In this document: positions 25,357 through 34,057 of the stretch, one piece after another | Position numbering within the stretch: the stretch's first letter is position 1 | Layout: each line of letters opens with the position of its first letter | From: Oxalobacteraceae bacterium | Lineage (GTDB): Bacteria > Pseudomonadota > Gammaproteobacteria > Burkholderiales > Burkholderiaceae_D | Reading direction: 5' to 3' | NCBI GenBank assembly: GCA_027485795.1 | Contig: JAIXQK010000003.1 | Location: 1-34,057, forward strand | DNA length: 34,057 nucleotides | Notes under the pieces: generated by a model | What the model was told of the DNA's origin: nothing | Seen by the model: only the letters and a program-made list of their open reading frames with translations | Databases searched by the model: none | Position numbers and translations under genes: made by a program

Positions 25357-27288
25357 ATGGACTTTCCAGCAGAATTTGACGTTATTGTCGTGGGCGGTGG
25401 CCATGCAGGCACCGAGGCGGCCTTGGTCGCTGCGCGCATGGGCCAGAAAACCCTGCTGCTGACCCAGAACATCGAGACGCTGGGGCAGATGTCGTGCAAT
25501 CCCTCAATTGGCGGTATCGGCAAGGGACATCTGGTCAAGGAGGTCGATGCGCTGGGTGGCGCCATGGCCATAGCCACCGATGAGGCCGGCATTCAGTTTC
25601 GAATCTTGAATTCTTCCAAGGGGCCCGCGGTGCGGGCGACCCGCGCCCAGGCCGATCGGGTTTTGTATCGCGCGGCGATACGCCGCCGGCTTGAAAACCA
25701 AGAGAACCTCTGGCTTTTCCAGCAATCGGTCGACGATCTTCTTCTCCAGGGTGACCGGGTTGCTGGCGTGCAAACCCAAGTCGGCATCCGGTTTTATGGC
25801 CGCTCGGTGGTGCTGACGGCGGGAACCTTCTTGGATGGGAAAATACATGTGGGCCTGAGCCATCATGCCGGTGGTCGGGCAGGGGATGCCCCAGCTACGT
25901 CCTTGGCGGCGCGCCTGAGAGAGTTAAAACTGCCACAGGGGCGCTTAAAAACAGGAACGCCGCCACGCATTGATGGCCGCACAATCGATTTTTCCGTGAT
26001 GGTGGAGCAAGGCGGCGACACAAATCCGATCCCTGTGTTTTCATCGATGGGGTCGGTCGCCATGCATCCAGCTCAAATGCCTTGCTGGATCACGCATACC
26101 AATGCGCGGACGCACGACATTATTCGGGGCTCACTCGACCGGAGCCCGATGTTTACCGGTGTTATCGAGGGCGTCGGACCGCGCTATTGCCCCTCGATCG
26201 AAGACAAAATCCACCGCTTTGCCGACAAGTCGTCGCACCAGATTTTTCTAGAGCCGGAAGGGCTGACGACTAACGAGTTTTATCCCAACGGCATCTCCAC
26301 CAGCTTGCCATTTGACGCGCAGCTCGAGCTAGTTCGGTCCATCGCCGGCATGGAGCAGGCGCATATCCTCCGGCCAGGCTACGCTATCGAATACGATTTT
26401 TTCGACCCGCGCGCTTTGCGTGCCTCGCTTGAAACCAAGGCAATTGGCGGATTGTTTTTCGCCGGACAGATCAACGGCACCACGGGGTATGAAGAGGCCG
26501 CGGCGCAGGGTTTATTGGCAGGCATCAATGCGGCGATTTCCGCGCGAGGCGAGGCTGCTTGGACGCCGGGCCGTGACCAAGCTTATTTGGGTGTGCTGGT
26601 GGATGATTTGGTGACCCAAGGCGTGCAGGAGCCTTACCGAATGTTCACCAGCCGTGCGGAGTATCGACTCAGCCTTCGGGAAGATAATGCCGACCTGCGG
26701 TTGACCCAGATTGGGCGCGAGCTTGGTTGTGTCGGCGATGCTCAGTGGGCCGCTTTTGAACAACGCCAGGAAGCTATCGCTCGCGAGTTGGAGCGGCTGA
26801 AATCGACTTGGGTGAGCCCCCGTATTATCGCAGCGGCAGAGGCCGAACGTGTGGTGGGTAAAGCCTTAGAGCGCGAGTATGCGCTAACTGACTTGTTGCG
26901 CCGACCCAATGTCGGCTATGCGCAGCTGATGTCCATGACGACGATCGACGGCCGCCGTTTTGAAGACGTAAGCGTGGCAATCGATATTGCGGCACAGGTA
27001 GAGATTCAGGTGAAATATGCCGGCTATATTGATCGACAAGCCAAAGAAGTCGAGCGGCATGAGCACTACGAGCATCTCAAGTTGCCCGCTGAAATCGATT
27101 ATCAGGCGGTGCAGGCTTTGTCATTCGAGGTCAGACAAAAACTTAATCAGTTCAGGCCAGAAACCTTGGGCCAAGCATCGCGCATTGCAGGCGTAACACC
27201 CGCCGCGATCTCGCTACTCTTGATCCATCTGAAAAAGCGCGGTTTCAAAACTGCCGAAATCGCCGAGCACGGCAAGAGTGCGGCGTGA
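25357..27288 (+). CDS. mnmG: tRNA uridine-5-carboxymethylaminomethyl modification enzyme MnmG (GidA)
   Basis: The 643-residue FAD enzyme acts with MnmE on wobble U34 of several tRNAs. The N-terminus is [22 protein letters not shown] (FAD Rossmann motif GGGHAG at about 13-18). [24 protein letters not shown] follows, and [17 protein letters not shown] comes later, all invariant in the family. The C-terminal helical domain ([19 protein letters not shown]) completes the gene. The ATG at 25357 matches the family's start. Upstream in-frame TTG and GTG codons (25333, 25345) would add eight or fewer odd residues. It is followed at once by rsmG, whose ATG begins one base after its stop. This is the gidA-gidB-parA-parB origin-linked cluster. 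Confidence 0.97.
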   Translation: MDFPAEFDVIVVGGGHAGTEAALVAARMGQKTLLLTQNIETLGQMSCNPSIGGIGKGHLVKEVDALGGAMAIATDEAGIQFRILNSSKGPAVRATRAQADRVLYRAAIRRRLENQENLWLFQQSVDDLLLQGDRVAGVQTQVGIRFYGRSVVLTAGTFLDGKIHVGLSHHAGGRAGDAPATSLAARLRELKLPQGRLKTGTPPRIDGRTIDFSVMVEQGGDTNPIPVFSSMGSVAMHPAQMPCWITHTNARTHDIIRGSLDRSPMFTGVIEGVGPRYCPSIEDKIHRFADKSSHQIFLEPEGLTTNEFYPNGISTSLPFDAQLELVRSIAGMEQAHILRPGYAIEYDFFDPRALRASLETKAIGGLFFAGQINGTTGYEEAAAQGLLAGINAAISARGEAAWTPGRDQAYLGVLVDDLVTQGVQEPYRMFTSRAEYRLSLREDNADLRLTQIGRELGCVGDAQWAAFEQRQEAIARELERLKSTWVSPRIIAAAEAERVVGKALEREYALTDLLRRPNVGYAQLMSMTTIDGRRFEDVSVAIDIAAQVEIQVKYAGYIDRQAKEVERHEHYEHLKLPAEIDYQAVQALSFEVRQKLNQFRPETLGQASRIAGVTPAAISLLLIHLKKRGFKTAEIAEHGKSAA

Positions 27289-27957
27289 ATGACCATCGAT
27301 CGACAGACTCTGCGAGAGCAACTCAGCGCGGGTGTGCAACAGCTCGGCTTGGATTTACCCGACGCGTGCCAGGAAAAATTGCTCGATTACCTAGTGCTGC
27401 TGCAGAAGTGGAACAGTGTCTACAACCTGACGGCAGTGCGGGACGCGCAGCAAATGTTGACGCATCACTTGTTCGACTGCTTAGCGGCACTGCACGCATT
27501 TGTGGGCGCCAAACGCGTGCTGGATGTCGGTTCAGGTGGTGGTTTACCCGGCGTGATCATTGCGATCTGGGCCGCATGGTCAGCGCCCGAGATGCGCGTC
27601 GACTTGATCGACACTGTGCACAAGAAAACCGCGTTTCTGGCGCAAGCAAAAGCGGAGCTACAACTCAGCAATCTGACGGTGCACACCGGACGAGTAGAGC
27701 AACTAGCGACAGAGCATTTATTCGACGTGATCACCTCAAGAGCGTTCGCAGCGCTAAACGACTTCGTCAACTTGTCTGGCCACTTACTATGCGTCGGCGG
27801 CAAGATGATCGCCATGAAAGGTCCGGCATTCGAGACCGAGCTGGCGACGCTGCCAACAGCGTGGCGGGCGGAATCAATAGAAAGACTCATCGTGCCCGCG
27901 ATGTCAGGCGAGCGCTACTTAATCACTCTGATGCGCACGCATGAAACCAGCAACTAA
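27289..27957 (+). CDS. rsmG: 16S rRNA (guanine527-N7)-methyltransferase RsmG (GidB)
   Basis: The 222-residue SAM-dependent enzyme methylates G527 of 16S rRNA in the 530 loop. The N-terminal helix has QKWNSVYNLTAVRD, typical of RsmG. The SAM motif is VLDVGSGGGLPGV (about 76-88), and VITSRAFAALNDFV follows in the catalytic half. Its ATG directly abuts the mnmG TGA, so the two are translationally coupled. Its stop lies about 17 bp before the parA start. A 219-codon frame overlapping it from 27285 is a shadow. Confidence 0.95.
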   Translation: MTIDRQTLREQLSAGVQQLGLDLPDACQEKLLDYLVLLQKWNSVYNLTAVRDAQQMLTHHLFDCLAALHAFVGAKRVLDVGSGGGLPGVIIAIWAAWSAPEMRVDLIDTVHKKTAFLAQAKAELQLSNLTVHTGRVEQLATEHLFDVITSRAFAALNDFVNLSGHLLCVGGKMIAMKGPAFETELATLPTAWRAESIERLIVPAMSGERYLITLMRTHETSN

Positions 27958-27973
27958 TTCCAAAGCGACTGCT

Positions 27974-28744
27974 ATGGCAAAAATTTTCTGCATTGCCAAC
28001 CAAAAGGGTGGCGTGGGTAAAACGACCACTGCCGTCAACCTTGCCGCTGGCCTCGCCGTGCTGAAAAAGCGCGTGCTGTTGGTCGACCTTGATCCACAAG
28101 GCAACGCCACCATGGGTTCGGGCGTTGATAAAGCGAAACTCGAGAGCTCCGTTTATCAAGTATTGCTCGGCATGGCCGACGTGAAGAGCGCATTGCAAAC
28201 CTCGGAAAGTGGCAACTTCGAGGTGTTGCCAGCGAACCGTGATCTAGCGGGCGCAGAAGTCGAAATGATCGACCTTGAGCAACGCGAACTACGTCTGCGA
28301 CATGCGTTGGCGGAAGTGCAGGGCGACTACGATTTTGTTCTGATTGATTGCCCGCCCGCGCTCTCCATGCTCACGCTGAATGGCCTGTGTGCTGCGCACG
28401 GTGTGATCATTCCGATGCAGTGCGAGTACTACGCGCTCGAGGGTCTGTCTGATTTGGTCAATACCATCAAAATCGTTCACGCGAAAATGAACCCCGACCT
28501 GAAGGTGATTGGCTTGCTGCGCGTGATGTTCGACCCACGCATGATGTTGTCGCAGCAGGTTTCAATCCAACTGGAAAAACATTTCGGTGAAAAAGTTTTC
28601 AAGACCATTATTCCGCGCAACGTGCGACTGGCCGAGGCGCCGTCGTATGGCATACCGGGCGTGATTTTTGATCCCGCATCCAAAGGCGCTCAGGCGTACA
28701 CTAGTTTTGGCGAGGAGTTAGTTGATCGAATCGCGGCGTTGTAA
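27974..28744 (+). CDS. parA: Chromosome partitioning ATPase ParA (Soj)
   Basis: The 256-residue deviant Walker-type ATPase begins MAKIFCIANQKGGVGKTTTAVNLAAG, with the signature lysine in KGGVGKTT (residues 11-18). DLDPQGNAT and VLIDCPPALSMLTLNGL follow, the Walker A' and B elements. It binds DNA non-specifically when ATP-bound and is driven by ParB at parS to move origins apart. I chose the ATG at 27974 because related ParA proteins start MAKIF. A longer start at 27941 would overlap rsmG and add eleven unconserved residues. It lies in the usual rsmG-parA-parB order, with two parS sites about 2.7 kb upstream. Confidence 0.96.
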   Translation: MAKIFCIANQKGGVGKTTTAVNLAAGLAVLKKRVLLVDLDPQGNATMGSGVDKAKLESSVYQVLLGMADVKSALQTSESGNFEVLPANRDLAGAEVEMIDLEQRELRLRHALAEVQGDYDFVLIDCPPALSMLTLNGLCAAHGVIIPMQCEYYALEGLSDLVNTIKIVHAKMNPDLKVIGLLRVMFDPRMMLSQQVSIQLEKHFGEKVFKTIIPRNVRLAEAPSYGIPGVIFDPASKGAQAYTSFGEELVDRIAAL

Positions 28745-28810
28745 CGACACTCAGAACGAGTTCAGAACCAAGCCAGATTTGTTAGACCTCGCACACCAGA
28801 CACAGCATTC

Positions 28811-29710
28811 ATGATGATCACCAAAAAACCAAAAGGTCTAGGCCGCGGCCTCGACGCATTACTCGGCGGTTCGGCCAGCTTCACGGAAGACGCAAGCAAC
28901 ACGGGCAATGGCACAGCGGCCCTTCCTATCGGCGCGCTGCAAGCAGGAAAATATCAGCCACGAACAAAAATGGACGAAGCCGCCCTGCGCGAGCTGGCTG
29001 ATTCGATTCGCGCTCAAGGCGTTTTGCAGGCTATTCTCGTGCGCCCGATCGATAACGCCAACGGCAGCGTGACGCACGAGATCATCGCTGGAGAGCGCCG
29101 CTTTCGGGCAGCCAAGCTGGCCGGGCTAACCGAAGTCCCGGTTCTGGTGCGCGAGGTGGATGATCAAGCCGCCGCGGCCATGGCCCTTATCGAAAACATG
29201 CAGCGCGAGGACCTCAACCCGATGGAAGAGGCCAGGGGTGTGCAGCGGCTGATCGAAGAATTCAAATTCACCCATGAGCAAGCGGCTGAAGCAGTGGGCC
29301 GCTCGCGCAGTGCGGTGTCCAATTTGTTAAGGCTGCTCAATCTGGCCAAGCCCGTGCAAAGCATGTTGATGGCGGGTGATCTGGACATGGGTCATGCGCG
29401 CGCCTTGCTGGCGGTCGATTCGGCGACCCAGATAGCGCTAGCAAATGAGGTGGTAGCGAAGAAGCTATCGGTCAGGGATGCAGAGAAACTTGCCACCCGC
29501 GCTAGTCTTGGTCAAAAAAACAGCAAGACGGGCTCAAAAGCGGAGAAGCCGCGCGATTTGGTCAGACTGGAGGAGGCACTATCCGATGCACTTGCCACTT
29601 CGGTAAGCATCAAGATCAACGCTCGGAATACGGGCGAGGTGCTGATTGCCTTCGGTAGCCTAGATCAATTGGACGGCATCACCAAGCGTTTGGGGGCCGA
29701 ACCGGGCTAA
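28811..29710 (+). CDS. parB: Chromosome partitioning protein ParB (Spo0J)
   Basis: The 299-residue CTPase-type clamp binds parS and stimulates ParA. Motifs in order: the N-terminal KPKGLGRGLDALLGG (ParA-stimulating arginine region); YQPRTKMDEAALRELADSIRAQGVLQ (CTP-binding box I; landmark); GERRFRAAKLAGLTEVPVLV (GERR at 94-97); ALIENMQREDLNP; then the parS-binding helix-turn-helix FTHEQAAEAVGRSRSAVSNLLRLL. A short C-terminal dimer domain closes the gene. Two in-frame ATGs lie at 28811 and 28814. The 66-bp gap to parA holds no clear promoter. Both parS sites and ParA are in this window, so the segregation module is complete here. Confidence 0.96.
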   Translation: MMITKKPKGLGRGLDALLGGSASFTEDASNTGNGTAALPIGALQAGKYQPRTKMDEAALRELADSIRAQGVLQAILVRPIDNANGSVTHEIIAGERRFRAAKLAGLTEVPVLVREVDDQAAAAMALIENMQREDLNPMEEARGVQRLIEEFKFTHEQAAEAVGRSRSAVSNLLRLLNLAKPVQSMLMAGDLDMGHARALLAVDSATQIALANEVVAKKLSVRDAEKLATRASLGQKNSKTGSKAEKPRDLVRLEEALSDALATSVSIKINARNTGEVLIAFGSLDQLDGITKRLGAEPG

Positions 29711-29821
29711 ATTTGCCGGGTGGACGCGCCCAGCATTATCAATATAGAAATCGGACCGTCATTGGTGCTGTACCCCCGAGGCCAACCCCGAAGTTTTCAA
29801 AGAACCTGCCGGGCGCCGAGT

Positions 29822-29851
29822 TTGACGCGCATCTTCGATACCCCATATAAT
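29822..29851 (+). promoter_or_regulatory. Promoter of the atp operon
   Basis: TTGACG (29822-29827) and a perfect TATAAT (29846-29851) are separated by 18 bp. The start site would lie near 29858, about 75 nt before atpI. The surrounding 223-bp gap after parB (29711-29933) has no other feature that I recognise. Confidence 0.75.
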
Positions 29852-29933
29852 CGTGGGCTTTGGTTGAGGGATCAATGCGGCGGCGGCTGGTTACACTCGG
29901 CGCTTGCGCGACTACCTCTCGAAGCCACCCATT

Positions 29934-30272
29934 ATGCTGCGCTTGATCGCGATACAAATCACCGCCACGACCGCGGTCGCGCTACTGGCGGGCCTCTGGG
30001 GTGGAACGAACGCATTTGGTTCAGCATTGCTTGGCGGGCTGTGCTGCGTGGTGCCTAACGGCCTATTCGCAACATACTTGCATCACCGGGTAAAGAAACT
30101 CGACACATTGGCGCCGCCTGTTTTTTTCTTCGGCGAGTTTGCAAAAATTACGCTGACTGTGGCGTTTCTCGCGGCAGTTGCGTTCTGGTACCAGGATTTA
30201 AATTGGCTGGCGATGCTCTTGGCGTTTATCGTCGCGTTAAAGAGCTACGCGGTTATGTTGTTCAGACACTGA
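29934..30272 (+). CDS. atpI: ATP synthase subunit I
   Basis: The 112-residue membrane protein has four predicted helices, starting [24 protein letters not shown] and ending [15 protein letters not shown]. It is the AtpI of the F1Fo operon, a chaperone-like helper for c-ring assembly and possibly Mg2+ uptake, and it is not part of the finished enzyme. I chose the ATG at 29934. A TTG at 29904 would add ten residues that do not fit the family start. The stop lies one base before the atpB start codon. Confidence 0.85.
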   Translation: MLRLIAIQITATTAVALLAGLWGGTNAFGSALLGGLCCVVPNGLFATYLHHRVKKLDTLAPPVFFFGEFAKITLTVAFLAAVAFWYQDLNWLAMLLAFIVALKSYAVMLFRH

Positions 30273-30273
30273 A

Positions 30274-31110
30274 ATGAGCAAGGACATGATCACAGAGGGC
30301 GTCAATCACGCACCGACATCCACCGAGTACATTCTGCATCACCTCGGCCACCTGTCGACCAGCCATCAGGAATCAATTATTGATTTCACGGTTCTGAACA
30401 TTGACACCGTTTTTTGGTCAGTGTTAATGGGCGTGGTCGGACTAGCACTAATGATTACCGCAGCACGTCGCGCTACGGCCGGTGTTCCAACGAGATTCCA
30501 AGCACTCGTTGAAATGATCTTTGAGCTAGTGAATAACCAGGCTAAGAACATTGTCCACGGCGACCGTACATTCATCGCACCCCTCGCGCTGACAGTATTT
30601 GTATGGGTGCTGCTGATGAACTCGCTAGATTTCCTACCGGTAGACTTGTTTGCGGCAATTTTCCGGTTATTCGATATCGAACCCCATTTCCGTGTTGTAC
30701 CGACGGCCGACCTAAACGGTACGCTCGGCATGGCAGTGGCAGTGCTGCTGCTCATGCTTTACTACAACGTGAAGATCAAAGGCCTTGGCGGGTTCCTCCA
30801 TGAATTGTTTTGTGCGCCATTCGGTTCACACCCCGCACTTTGGGTCGCCAACTTCGGGTTGAATCTGATCGAATTCGTCGCCAAGACCGTGTCACTCGGC
30901 ATGCGACTGTTCGGCAACATGTACGCAGGTGAGCTGGTGTTCCTGCTGATCGCGCTGCTCGGCTCCACCGCCACCTGGTGGGGTTTCGGGTTGCATGTGG
31001 TCGCTGGATCCATTTGGGCCATTTTCCACATTCTTATTGTTGTTCTTCAGGCGTTCATTTTCATGATGCTCACACTCGTCTACGTCGGGCAGGCGCATCA
31101 AGGACACTGA
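30274..31110 (+). CDS. atpB: ATP synthase Fo subunit a
   Basis: The 278-residue membrane subunit forms the proton half-channels beside the c-ring. The essential Arg is R211 in [17 protein letters not shown], matching R210 of E. coli. The [21 protein letters not shown] end helix is also characteristic. The His-rich N-terminus ([18 protein letters not shown]) is common in betaproteobacterial proteins. The ATG at 30274 follows atpI immediately; a second ATG at 30286 is also possible. It is followed by atpE after 53 bp. Confidence 0.96.
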   Translation: MSKDMITEGVNHAPTSTEYILHHLGHLSTSHQESIIDFTVLNIDTVFWSVLMGVVGLALMITAARRATAGVPTRFQALVEMIFELVNNQAKNIVHGDRTFIAPLALTVFVWVLLMNSLDFLPVDLFAAIFRLFDIEPHFRVVPTADLNGTLGMAVAVLLLMLYYNVKIKGLGGFLHELFCAPFGSHPALWVANFGLNLIEFVAKTVSLGMRLFGNMYAGELVFLLIALLGSTATWWGFGLHVVAGSIWAIFHILIVVLQAFIFMMLTLVYVGQAHQGH

Positions 31111-31139
31111 TCGGTCTCGTAGCTTCATTCACTTTTCAA

Positions 31140-31406
<267 letters not shown>

Positions 31407-31431
31407 CCCAGCCCATCGGATCAAGACGCGT

Positions 31432-31453
31432 GGAAGGCGCATGAGCGCCTTCC
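31432..31453 (+). repeat. Stable stem-loop between atpE and atpF
   Basis: A perfect 9-bp inverted repeat (31432-31440 with 31445-31453) has a 4-nt loop and a GC-rich stem. No T run follows, so it is not a standard terminator. It probably acts on mRNA processing, stability or partial termination within the operon. Confidence 0.7.
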
Positions 31454-31481
31454 TGGTCGCTATCGTTAGAGAGAAGATCAC

Positions 31482-31952
31482 GTGAACCTGAACGCAACGC
31501 TGTTTGCGCAGCTCGTCGTATTCTTCATTTTGGCGTTGTTCACCATGAAATATGTGTGGCCGCCGCTGATGAAGGCGCTTGACGAGCGCGCTAGCAAGAT
31601 ATCGGAAGGCTTGGCCGCGGCAGAACGTGGCAAGCATGAATTGGCGGTCGCTGAAAAGCGTGTCCAAGTGGAGCTGCAGCAAGTCCATGAAGAGGGCAAT
31701 CGACGCATCGTCGATGCAGAACGCCGTGCGGCCGAAATTATCGAAGAAGCCAAGCGACATGCTTCTGAAGAAGCGGCCGGCATTATTGAGGCAGCGCGGC
31801 ACGATGCCGCGGCTGAGGCGACGCGACTGCGCGACGCGCTACGCAGCGATGTTGCTGCGCTTGCCGTCAAGGGCGCAGAGCAAATCCTGCGTCGCGAGGT
31901 GAATGCCACAGCCCATGCCGATTTGCTCGAGCAACTGAAAGCCGAGCTATAG
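31482..31952 (+). CDS. atpF: ATP synthase Fo subunit b
   Basis: The 156-residue peripheral-stalk subunit has one N-terminal membrane helix (about residues 5-26, [22 protein letters not shown]). A long charged coiled coil rich in Ala, Glu, Lys and Arg continues to the end. The length matches E. coli b (156). The start is a GTG at 31482, and an AGAGAAG purine patch lies just upstream. The stop is two bases before the atpH ATG. Confidence 0.95.
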   Translation: MNLNATLFAQLVVFFILALFTMKYVWPPLMKALDERASKISEGLAAAERGKHELAVAEKRVQVELQQVHEEGNRRIVDAERRAAEIIEEAKRHASEEAAGIIEAARHDAAAEATRLRDALRSDVAALAVKGAEQILRREVNATAHADLLEQLKAEL

Positions 31953-31954
31953 CC

Positions 31955-32488
31955 ATGGCAGAACTCGCTACCATCGCTCGTCCCTACGCAGAGGCACTTT
32001 TTCGTATTGCGCAGTCTTCCAACATGAACGCCTGGGCAGACGCGCTGTCGGTCATGGCGCAAGTGGCAGCCGTCCCGGAAGTTGGTGCGATGTCGCACGA
32101 CCCGCGTGTGCCGCGCGACGTGGTGATTAAAACCTTCCTAGACGCTGTGAAAGTGGATCTCAGTGCCGAAGCCAAGAAATTGGTAGAGATGCTGGTGGAA
32201 AACGGCCGACTCTCTTTGTTGCCGTCGATTGAGCATCATTTTCATGAGCTCAAGAATGCACATGAGAAGACAGCAGATGCCGAGGTAACGAGCGCATTCC
32301 CGATGAGCGATTCCCAGTTGTCCTCGCTAATCGCAGTGCTGGAAAAAAAATTTGGCAGAAAACTCAACCCGGCCGTATCCGTTGATCCACAACTGATCGG
32401 CGGCGTTCGCGTCACGGTTGGCGACCGAGTGCTCGACCAATCGGTGAGCGCGCGTCTGGAACGAATGCACAAGGCGCTGTTGGCCTGA
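31955..32488 (+). CDS. atpH: ATP synthase F1 subunit delta
   Basis: The 177-residue protein joins the b stalk to the top of F1. It starts MAELATIARPYAEALFRIAQ, the standard delta N-terminus. It ends with the VDPQLIGGVRVTVGDRVLDQSVSARLERM block (landmark only) conserved in the OSCP/delta family. It begins two bases after atpF, with its ribosome site inside the atpF end. A 70-bp gap with no clear terminator separates it from atpA. Confidence 0.95.
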   Translation: MAELATIARPYAEALFRIAQSSNMNAWADALSVMAQVAAVPEVGAMSHDPRVPRDVVIKTFLDAVKVDLSAEAKKLVEMLVENGRLSLLPSIEHHFHELKNAHEKTADAEVTSAFPMSDSQLSSLIAVLEKKFGRKLNPAVSVDPQLIGGVRVTVGDRVLDQSVSARLERMHKALLA

Positions 32489-32558
32489 ACATCGATATCT
32501 CTATTTCATGAAATGGCGAGACTGATGCTACAACGGTCTCCATCAATCAGGAGTTAAC

Positions 32559-34057
32559 ATGCAAGTCAACCCGTCCGAAATCAGCGAGCTGATCAAGAGC
32601 CGGATCCAAGGCTTGGGCGCAGGTGCGGAAATCCGCAACCAAGGTACGGTGATCTCGGTGACCGATGGTATTTGCCGCATTCACGGTCTTTCCGACGCGA
32701 TGCAGGGCGAGATGCTGGAGTTCCCGGGCAACACCTTCGGCTTGGCGCTCAACCTCGAGCGTGATTCCGTCGGCGCGGTTATTCTCGGTAACTACGAACA
32801 CATCTCCGAAGGCGACACGGTCAAGTGCACCGGTCGTATTCTCGAAGTGCCCATTGGTCCTGAACTGCGCGGCCGCGTTGTTAACGCGCTCGGTCAGCCG
32901 ATTGATGGCAAGGGCAAGATCGATACCAAGCTCAGCGCGCCGATCGAAAAAATCGCACCAGGTGTGATTGCCCGCCAATCCGTATCCCAGCCGCTTCAGA
33001 CCGGCTTGAAGGCGATCGATTCCATGGTGCCGATTGGCCGTGGTCAGCGCGAGCTGATCATTGGCGATCGCCAGACTGGCAAGACAGCTGTCGCGATCGA
33101 TACCATCATCAACCAGAAGGGCCAGGACTGCACCTGTATCTACGTGGCGATCGGTCAAAAAGCATCGTCGATCAAAAACGTTGTGCGTGCACTCGACGAG
33201 CATGGCGCGCTGGACTACACCATCGTGGTCGCAGCTTCGGCCTCCGAGTCGGCTGCTATGCAATATGTCTCAGCCTACTCCGGCTGTGCCATGGGTGAGT
33301 ACTTCCGTGATCGTGGTCAAGATGCACTGATCATTTATGACGATTTGTCGAAGCAAGCGGTTGCTTATCGTCAGGTATCGCTGCTGCTGCGTCGCCCACC
33401 GGGCCGCGAGGCTTTCCCTGGCGACGTATTCTATCTCCACTCCCGTCTGCTCGAGCGTGCTGCGCGTGTGAATCCGGATTATGTTGAGGCATTCACGCAC
33501 GGTGAGGTAAAAGGCAAGACCGGTTCGTTGACTGCGCTGCCGATCATTGAGACACAGGCCGGTGACGTTTCTGCATTCGTGCCGACGAACGTAATTTCGA
33601 TTACGGACGGTCAGATCTTCCTCGAGACATCCCTGTTCAACTCGGGCATTCGTCCCGCGATTAACGCCGGTATTTCGGTGTCGCGCGTTGGTGGTGCTGC
33701 ACAGACCAAAGTCATTAAAGGCCTGTCTGGCGGTATCCGTACCGACTTGGCACAGTATCGTGAACTCGCGGCGTTCGCCCAGTTCGCGTCCGATCTTGAC
33801 GATGCAACGCGTAAGCAGCTTGATCGCGGCGCGCGCGTCACCGAACTGTTGAAACAAGCACAGTACACGCCGTTGCCGGTGTCGCTGATGGCCGTTTCAC
33901 TGTTCGCAGTCAACAAAGGCTTTCTTGACGATATCGACGTCAAGGAAGTGCTCGGCTTCGAGCATGACTTGCATAAGTTCTTGCAGACCAGCCATGCCGC
34001 GCTCCTCAAACGTATCGAGGACACCAAGCAGTTGTCGAAGGAAGATGAGGCAGAGCT
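32559..34057 (+). CDS. atpA: ATP synthase F1 subunit alpha, 3' end cut by the window
   Basis: The frame is open from the ATG at 32559 to the window end. This covers 499 complete codons of a protein normally near 513, so only about the last 14 residues are missing. The Walker A is GDRQTGKT (169-176). [16 protein letters not shown] (Walker B region), [22 protein letters not shown] and [10 protein letters not shown] (containing the arginine-finger position) follow. A strong AGGAG site precedes the start. As in all F-type alpha subunits, it forms non-catalytic nucleotide sites and shapes the catalytic sites with beta. The rest of the operon (atpG, atpD, atpC) should lie to the right of this window. 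Confidence 0.97.
   Translation, partial: MQVNPSEISELIKSRIQGLGAGAEIRNQGTVISVTDGICRIHGLSDAMQGEMLEFPGNTFGLALNLERDSVGAVILGNYEHISEGDTVKCTGRILEVPIGPELRGRVVNALGQPIDGKGKIDTKLSAPIEKIAPGVIARQSVSQPLQTGLKAIDSMVPIGRGQRELIIGDRQTGKTAVAIDTIINQKGQDCTCIYVAIGQKASSIKNVVRALDEHGALDYTIVVAASASESAAMQYVSAYSGCAMGEYFRDRGQDALIIYDDLSKQAVAYRQVSLLLRRPPGREAFPGDVFYLHSRLLERAARVNPDYVEAFTHGEVKGKTGSLTALPIIETQAGDVSAFVPTNVISITDGQIFLETSLFNSGIRPAINAGISVSRVGGAAQTKVIKGLSGGIRTDLAQYRELAAFAQFASDLDDATRKQLDRGARVTELLKQAQYTPLPVSLMAVSLFAVNKGFLDDIDVKEVLGFEHDLHKFLQTSHAALLKRIEDTKQLSKEDEAE

Noticed and set aside
27285-27944. Frame of 219 codons overlapping rsmG in another phase
   Set aside because: It is rich in Arg, Ala and Ser with no domain, and the rsmG frame carries the full methyltransferase motifs.
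31478-31485. TCACGTGA at the atpF start as a third parS site
   Set aside because: Only the 8-bp core matches. The outer bases on both sides fail the 16-bp palindrome.
32547-33263. 238-codon leftward frame opposite atpA
   Set aside because: It is fully antisense to conserved alpha-subunit sequence and crosses the atpA ribosome site, so it is a shadow frame.

Overview
This window is the replication-origin-proximal core of a betaproteobacterial chromosome, probably Burkholderiales or a close relative. Local GC is about 55% by eye. The evidence is the gene order dnaA-dnaN-gyrB, facing away from rpmH-rnpA-yidD-yidC-mnmE, and then mnmG-rsmG-parA-parB-atpIBEFHA. DnaA, L34, MnmG, ParA and AtpA also read as betaproteobacterial versions. 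Both edges cut genes: a PQQ-type sugar dehydrogenase at the left and atpA at the right.

Left arm (1-13.1 kb): a sugar dehydrogenase tail; a small cytochrome c; an NhaR-like LysR regulator divergent from a TerC-family membrane protein; an AI-2E/PerM-family transporter; and a Tim44-like membrane protein. A leftward run follows, dnaA > dnaN > gyrB > (S)-2-haloacid dehalogenase > malate synthase G (glcB), with gaps of only 15 to about 95 bp. The dehalogenase keeps every catalytic residue of its family. Next to glcB it suggests a haloacetate-glycolate-glyoxylate-malate link, although no glycolate oxidase is present here.

Centre (13.1-17.5 kb): coding strand flips in the dnaA-rpmH gap, which holds one perfect DnaA box over a possible dnaA promoter and a good promoter facing rpmH. 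The rightward rpmH-rnpA-yidD-yidC operon ends at a strong terminator. mnmE follows, with no visible Shine-Dalgarno site.

Accessory block (17.5-25.2 kb) between mnmE and mnmG: a leftward one-domain asparaginase; a 315-bp structured non-coding stretch with an intrinsic terminator pointing at the asparaginase; a tightly packed operon of an unrecognised protein, an RluA-type pseudouridine synthase and an MFS transporter; a second LysR regulator; an AT-rich 417-bp gap with DnaA-box-like 9-mers; a lower-GC GMC oxidoreductase; and a TSUP (TauE/SafE) transporter.

Right arm (25.2-34 kb): two palindromic parS sites lie before mnmG (gidA), followed by rsmG, the ParAB segregation genes and the F1Fo ATP synthase operon, which has a clear sigma-70 type promoter. 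The ParA/ParB/parS set is complete in this window. The best candidates for something undescribed are the structured RNA upstream of the short asparaginase and the unrecognised gene coupled to the pseudouridine synthase.
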